Origin: Arthrobacter zhangbolii
Lineage (GTDB): Bacteria > Actinomycetota > Actinomycetes > Actinomycetales > Micrococcaceae
NCBI RefSeq assembly: GCF_022869865.1
Contig: NZ_CP094984.1
Location: forward strand, 2,170,001-2,234,000
Direction of reading: 5' to 3'
Length of the DNA stretch: 64,000 nucleotides
Shown here: piece after piece, positions 61,215 to 64,000 of the stretch
Layout of the letters: each line of letters begins with the position of its first letter
How positions within the stretch are numbered: the stretch's first letter is position 1
Made by a program: the position numbers and the translations under genes
The notes under the pieces: generated by a model
What the model was told of the DNA's origin: nothing
The model's database searches: none
The model's input: the letters and a program-made list of their open reading frames with translations, nothing else

Positions 61215-64000
61215 TTCGATCCGCTGGCTGATGACGGTCGAAACGCCGTCGCCGCGCATCGTCACGCCGTAGAGGGCGTCCGCCACCTCCATGGTGCGTT
61301 TCTGGTGGGTGATCACAATCAGCTGGCTGGATTCGCGCAGCTCTTCGAAGATGCCGATCAGCCGGCCAAGGTTCGTATCATCCAGTGCCGCCTCGACCTC
61401 ATCCATCACGTAAAACGGTGAGGGGCGGGCCTTGAAAATGGCCACTAGCAGCGCCACGGCGGTCAGCGACCTCTCTCCCCCGGACAGCAGCGAAAGCCGC
61501 TTGATCTTTTTGCCGGCCGGCCGCGCCTGCACTTCGATGCCGGTGGTCAGCATGTTCTCCGGTTCGGTGAGCACCAGGCGGCCCTCGCCGCCCGGGAACA
61601 GCCGCGCAAACACGTGTTCAAACTGTTCGGCGGTGTCGCGGTAGGCGGCCGTGAAGACTTCCTCCACCCGGCGGTCGACGTCCGCAATGATGTCCAGCAG
61701 GCCCCGGCGGGTGGCTTTCAGATCCTCCAGCTGGGTGGAGAGGAACTGGTGGCGTTCCTCCAACGCGGCGAATTCCTCCAGGGCGAGCGGGTTGACCTTG
61801 CCCAGGGCGGCCAGGTCCCGCTGCGCCCGTTTCAGCCGCTTTTCCTGTTCGGCCCGCACATAGGGGACGCCCTGCATGAGTGGATTGCCGTCCTCGTCCA
61901 CCGGGATGTGCAGTGCCGCCCATTTGTCCGTTCCGGCGCCTTCGGCTTCCGCCGGCACCGGAACCGGCTGGTCGGGGCCGAAATGGGCCAGCAGGTGCTC
62001 GGCGGTGACGCCCAGCTCTTCCAGTGCGCGGGCTTCCAGTGCCTCGATCCGCAGGGCGTGCTGGGCACGGTTGAGTTCATCCCGGTGCACGGAGTCGGTG
62101 AGCCCGGCAAGCTCGGCTGCGGCTTCAACGTTGGCTGCGCGCACGGACGAGAGTTCGGCGTCGCGCGCGGCTCGGTTCTCCTCGGCGCGGTCCCTTTCCT
62201 CCGCCGCGAGCGACAACGAGTGCTGCAGGCGGGCAAGCACAGTCTCGGCCGCCGCGGCCACGGCTTCAGCCCGGGCCTGCTGCCGGGCACGGTGCCGGGC
62301 GCGTTCAACTGCTGCCGCCCTTGCCCGCTGTTCTGCCGCTGCCGCCCGTTCCAGCGATTCTGCCCGCCCGGACACTGCCTTCAGCTGCTCCTCCGCTGAC
62401 CGCAGCGCCAGCCGGGCATCCATTTCCGCCCGGCGGGCCGAGGCCGCCCGCAGCGCCAGTGCGTCGCGCTCGGCGGCGGACGGTTCCGCGTCGGGCAGCT
62501 GTTCCTGCCCGGCGGCGGCAAGCCTGCCGGACACCGTTGCCAGGTGCTCTTCCGCGTCCGCCACATTTGCCTCCGCAGTGGCCACCAGCGCGGCAAGGCG
62601 TTCGGCTTCGCCCGTGGCGGCCCTGACCGCGGAGGCCAGTGTGCCAAGGCGCTCGGCAACGGCGGCCAGCCGGGCATCGGACTCGTGCAGTGCGGACAGC
62701 GCTGCTTTGCTGCGGGCCCGGCAGGCGTCGACCTGGGCTTCCGCCTCGGCCATGCCTGCACCGGCCTGCTCCGCCCGGGTCCGCGCAGCGGCCAGCCGGG
62801 CATCGGTCTCCTCCACCGCGGCCTGGATCGCGATGAGCCCCGGCGCCGAGGCTGATCCGCCGCGGGCCCTGAACACGGACAGCACGTCCCCGTCGGATGT
62901 CACGGCGGTGACCCCGGGCCGGGCGGATACCAGTGCCGCGGCATCATCCAGACTCTCCACTGCCACGGTGTCTGCCAGCAGCTGGTTCAGCGCTGCCTGG
63001 ATCCTGGCATCGGCACTGATCAGGGACAGTAGCGGCACTGCCCCTGGCACAAGGTCAGGGCCGTCGGCGGCGGACAGGACCGTGTGCCCGGCCGGAAGTC
63101 CGCCCAGCAACAGCTCGACCTGCCCGTCGCCGGTGTCCTTGAGGTGGCGCAGCGCCCGGGCAGCGGCTGCCAGGTCATCCACCGCGAGCGCTTCCGCGGA
63201 AGCACCCAGGGCCGCCTCGACTGCCCTCTCATACCCCGGCTTGACGCTGATCAGATCGGCCAGCGGCGCCAGCACTCCCGCAACGCCGGCCTCACGCAGT
63301 GCCCCGCTGCCGTCGCGCCGGTCCAGCCCCACGGCGAGCGCGTCCCTGCGCGCCGAGAGGGTCTCCATTTCACGCACCGCTTCATTGCGGGTGTCCAGCA
63401 ACTGCTCCAACGCATCCCGGGCGGCCGCCAGTTCTGCCTCGGCCGCCTCATAGCCGGCGTCGAGGTCCGCTTCGCCGGCTTCGTCACCGGCAACGGACAC
63501 CTCAAGCTGCTCAAACTCCGCCTGCGCGGTTGCCCGGCGCTCCCCCGCTGCCGTGATTGATCCCTGCAGCCGCTCCAGTTCGGCCTGCGCGGAAGCCAGC
63601 CGGGAGCGGGCAGCATCTTCCTGCCCGGACAGCCGGGCCAGCCCTTCGCGGCGGTCCGCCGCCGCACGGAGCACGGCCGCGAGGCGTTTCTCCTCGGCAG
63701 CCGCCTCCTCCTCGGCGTCCTCACGGATTTCGACGGCGTCCTCCAGCCGTGCCTGCCGGTCGCGGATGTCCGCTTCAAGTGCGGCGGCCTCCGCCCGTAC
63801 CCGCTCCGCGGAGGCCAGCAGCTGCTCCGGGTCCCGTCCGGAACCGGCTGCGGGCTCTTCGGTCCCCAGCAGCCGGGCACGTTCAGAGGCCAGTGCGCTG
63901 AGGGAACGGAACCGTTCCTGCAGCGAAGAGAGCTCATACCAGGTCTCCCGGGCGGCGTTCAGCGCCGGAGCCGCCTGGGCGGCCAGTGTCTCCAGCTCCG
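61197..64000 (-). CDS. smc: chromosome segregation protein SMC (C-terminal part, runs off the window)
   Basis: The condensin ATPase; its N-terminal head lies beyond position 64000. From the right edge the protein reads as coiled coil, then the hinge (about 62600-63350, VAGVLAPLADLISVKPGYERAVEAALG), then long Ala/Glu/Arg coiled coil. The C-terminal head has the signature LSLLSGGERSLTAVALLVAIF and the Walker B FYVMDEVEAALDD, followed by ITHQKRTMEVADALYGVTM. The reading frame is open without stops to the edge. The stop codon is within a 19-bp tandem duplication. Confidence 0.97.
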   Translation of the reverse strand, partial: ELETLAAQAAPALNAARETWYELSSLQERFRSLSALASERARLLGTEEPAAGSGRDPEQLLASAERVRAEAAALEADIRDRQARLEDAVEIREDAEEEAAAEEKRLAAVLRAAADRREGLARLSGQEDAARSRLASAQAELERLQGSITAAGERRATAQAEFEQLEVSVAGDEAGEADLDAGYEAAEAELAAARDALEQLLDTRNEAVREMETLSARRDALAVGLDRRDGSGALREAGVAGVLAPLADLISVKPGYERAVEAALGASAEALAVDDLAAAARALRHLKDTGDGQVELLLGGLPAGHTVLSAADGPDLVPGAVPLLSLISADARIQAALNQLLADTVAVESLDDAAALVSARPGVTAVTSDGDVLSVFRARGGSASAPGLIAIQAAVEETDARLAAARTRAEQAGAGMAEAEAQVDACRARSKAALSALHESDARLAAVAERLGTLASAVRAATGEAERLAALVATAEANVADAEEHLATVSGRLAAAGQEQLPDAEPSAAERDALALRAASARRAEMDARLALRSAEEQLKAVSGRAESLERAAAAEQRARAAAVERARHRARQQARAEAVAAAAETVLARLQHSLSLAAEERDRAEENRAARDAELSSVRAANVEAAAELAGLTDSVHRDELNRAQHALRIEALEARALEELGVTAEHLLAHFGPDQPVPVPAEAEGAGTDKWAALHIPVDEDGNPLMQGVPYVRAEQEKRLKRAQRDLAALGKVNPLALEEFAALEERHQFLSTQLEDLKATRRGLLDIIADVDRRVEEVFTAAYRDTAEQFEHVFARLFPGGEGRLVLTEPENMLTTGIEVQARPAGKKIKRLSLLSGGERSLTAVALLVAIFKARPSPFYVMDEVEAALDDTNLGRLIGIFEELRESSQLIVITHQKRTMEVADALYGVTMRGDGVSTVISQRIERGTGS

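Noticed and set aside
61876-63453. Ser/Ala-rich 525-residue open frame opposite smc
   Set aside because: Low-complexity composition created by the smc coiled-coil codons.

Overview
The window comes from a high-GC Gram-positive bacterium, most likely an Arthrobacter-like member of the Micrococcaceae. Evidence: very GC-rich codon use, frequent GTG and TTG starts, a type II fatty-acid cluster of Streptomyces-like order, actinobacterial families (DUF3052, DUF3145, DUF2469, MptB-like mannosyltransferase, class F sortase, RskA anti-sigma) and gene neighbourhoods that match mycobacterial ones (Nif3 / coiled-coil zinc-ribbon-like / RNase H; DUF3052 / AhpE; aceE / PucR-type regulator / fabD). It is ordinary chromosome. 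I see no insertion sequence, prophage or CRISPR array.

Layout. 0-5 kb: lipoprotein, ssb, tRNA-Arg, then a tightly coupled envelope module (secreted DUF4397 protein, class F sortase, ECF sigma factor, RskA-like anti-sigma). 5-10 kb: M50 metalloprotease, DUF3224 protein, a GT87 glycosyltransferase converging on an MptB-like mannosyltransferase, and a Pro/Ala-rich membrane protein. 10-16 kb: orn, tRNA-His, acyl-CoA dehydrogenase, def, long-form GAPDH and an MFS exporter. 16-26 kb: RNase P RNA, yaaA, the Nif3 / coiled-coil / RNase H-VOC operon, msrA, cysK-cysE, gnd, a beta-lactamase-like lipoprotein and tRNA-Val. 25-27 kb: a coupled DUF3052 / AhpE peroxiredoxin / sirtuin operon.

27-35 kb: aceE, a PucR/FasR-type regulator and fabD-fabH-acpP-fabF. 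Together they make acetyl-CoA and feed it into fatty-acid elongation. 35-46 kb: DUF3145, xerC, an Ogt homologue with a changed active site, dprA, comM, yraN, several uncharacterised genes, an LAATG wall protein, a 2H phosphoesterase, DUF2469 and rnhB. 46-50 kb: two signal peptidases followed by the ribosome-biogenesis set rplS, trmD, rimM, khpA and rpsP. 50-64 kb: a VOC dioxygenase-like gene under an apparent double operator, a small GrpB/GNAT/NUDIX operon, ffh, a divergent zwf paralogue, amtB-glnB, ftsY, an MFS transporter with a glutamine-amidotransferase-like protein, and the C-terminal part of smc, which runs off the window edge.

The most unusual points are: an Ogt homologue whose acceptor cysteine is Thr; an RNase HI fused to a VOC domain; a class F sortase with no arginine after its catalytic cysteine; an acyl-CoA dehydrogenase lacking Glu at both known catalytic positions; a G6PD paralogue lacking the G6P-binding Lys; a similar palindromic motif in front of both the FasR-type regulator and fabD; and a pair of 20-bp operator-like repeats over the start of the VOC gene. 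No wholly new multi-gene system is evident.
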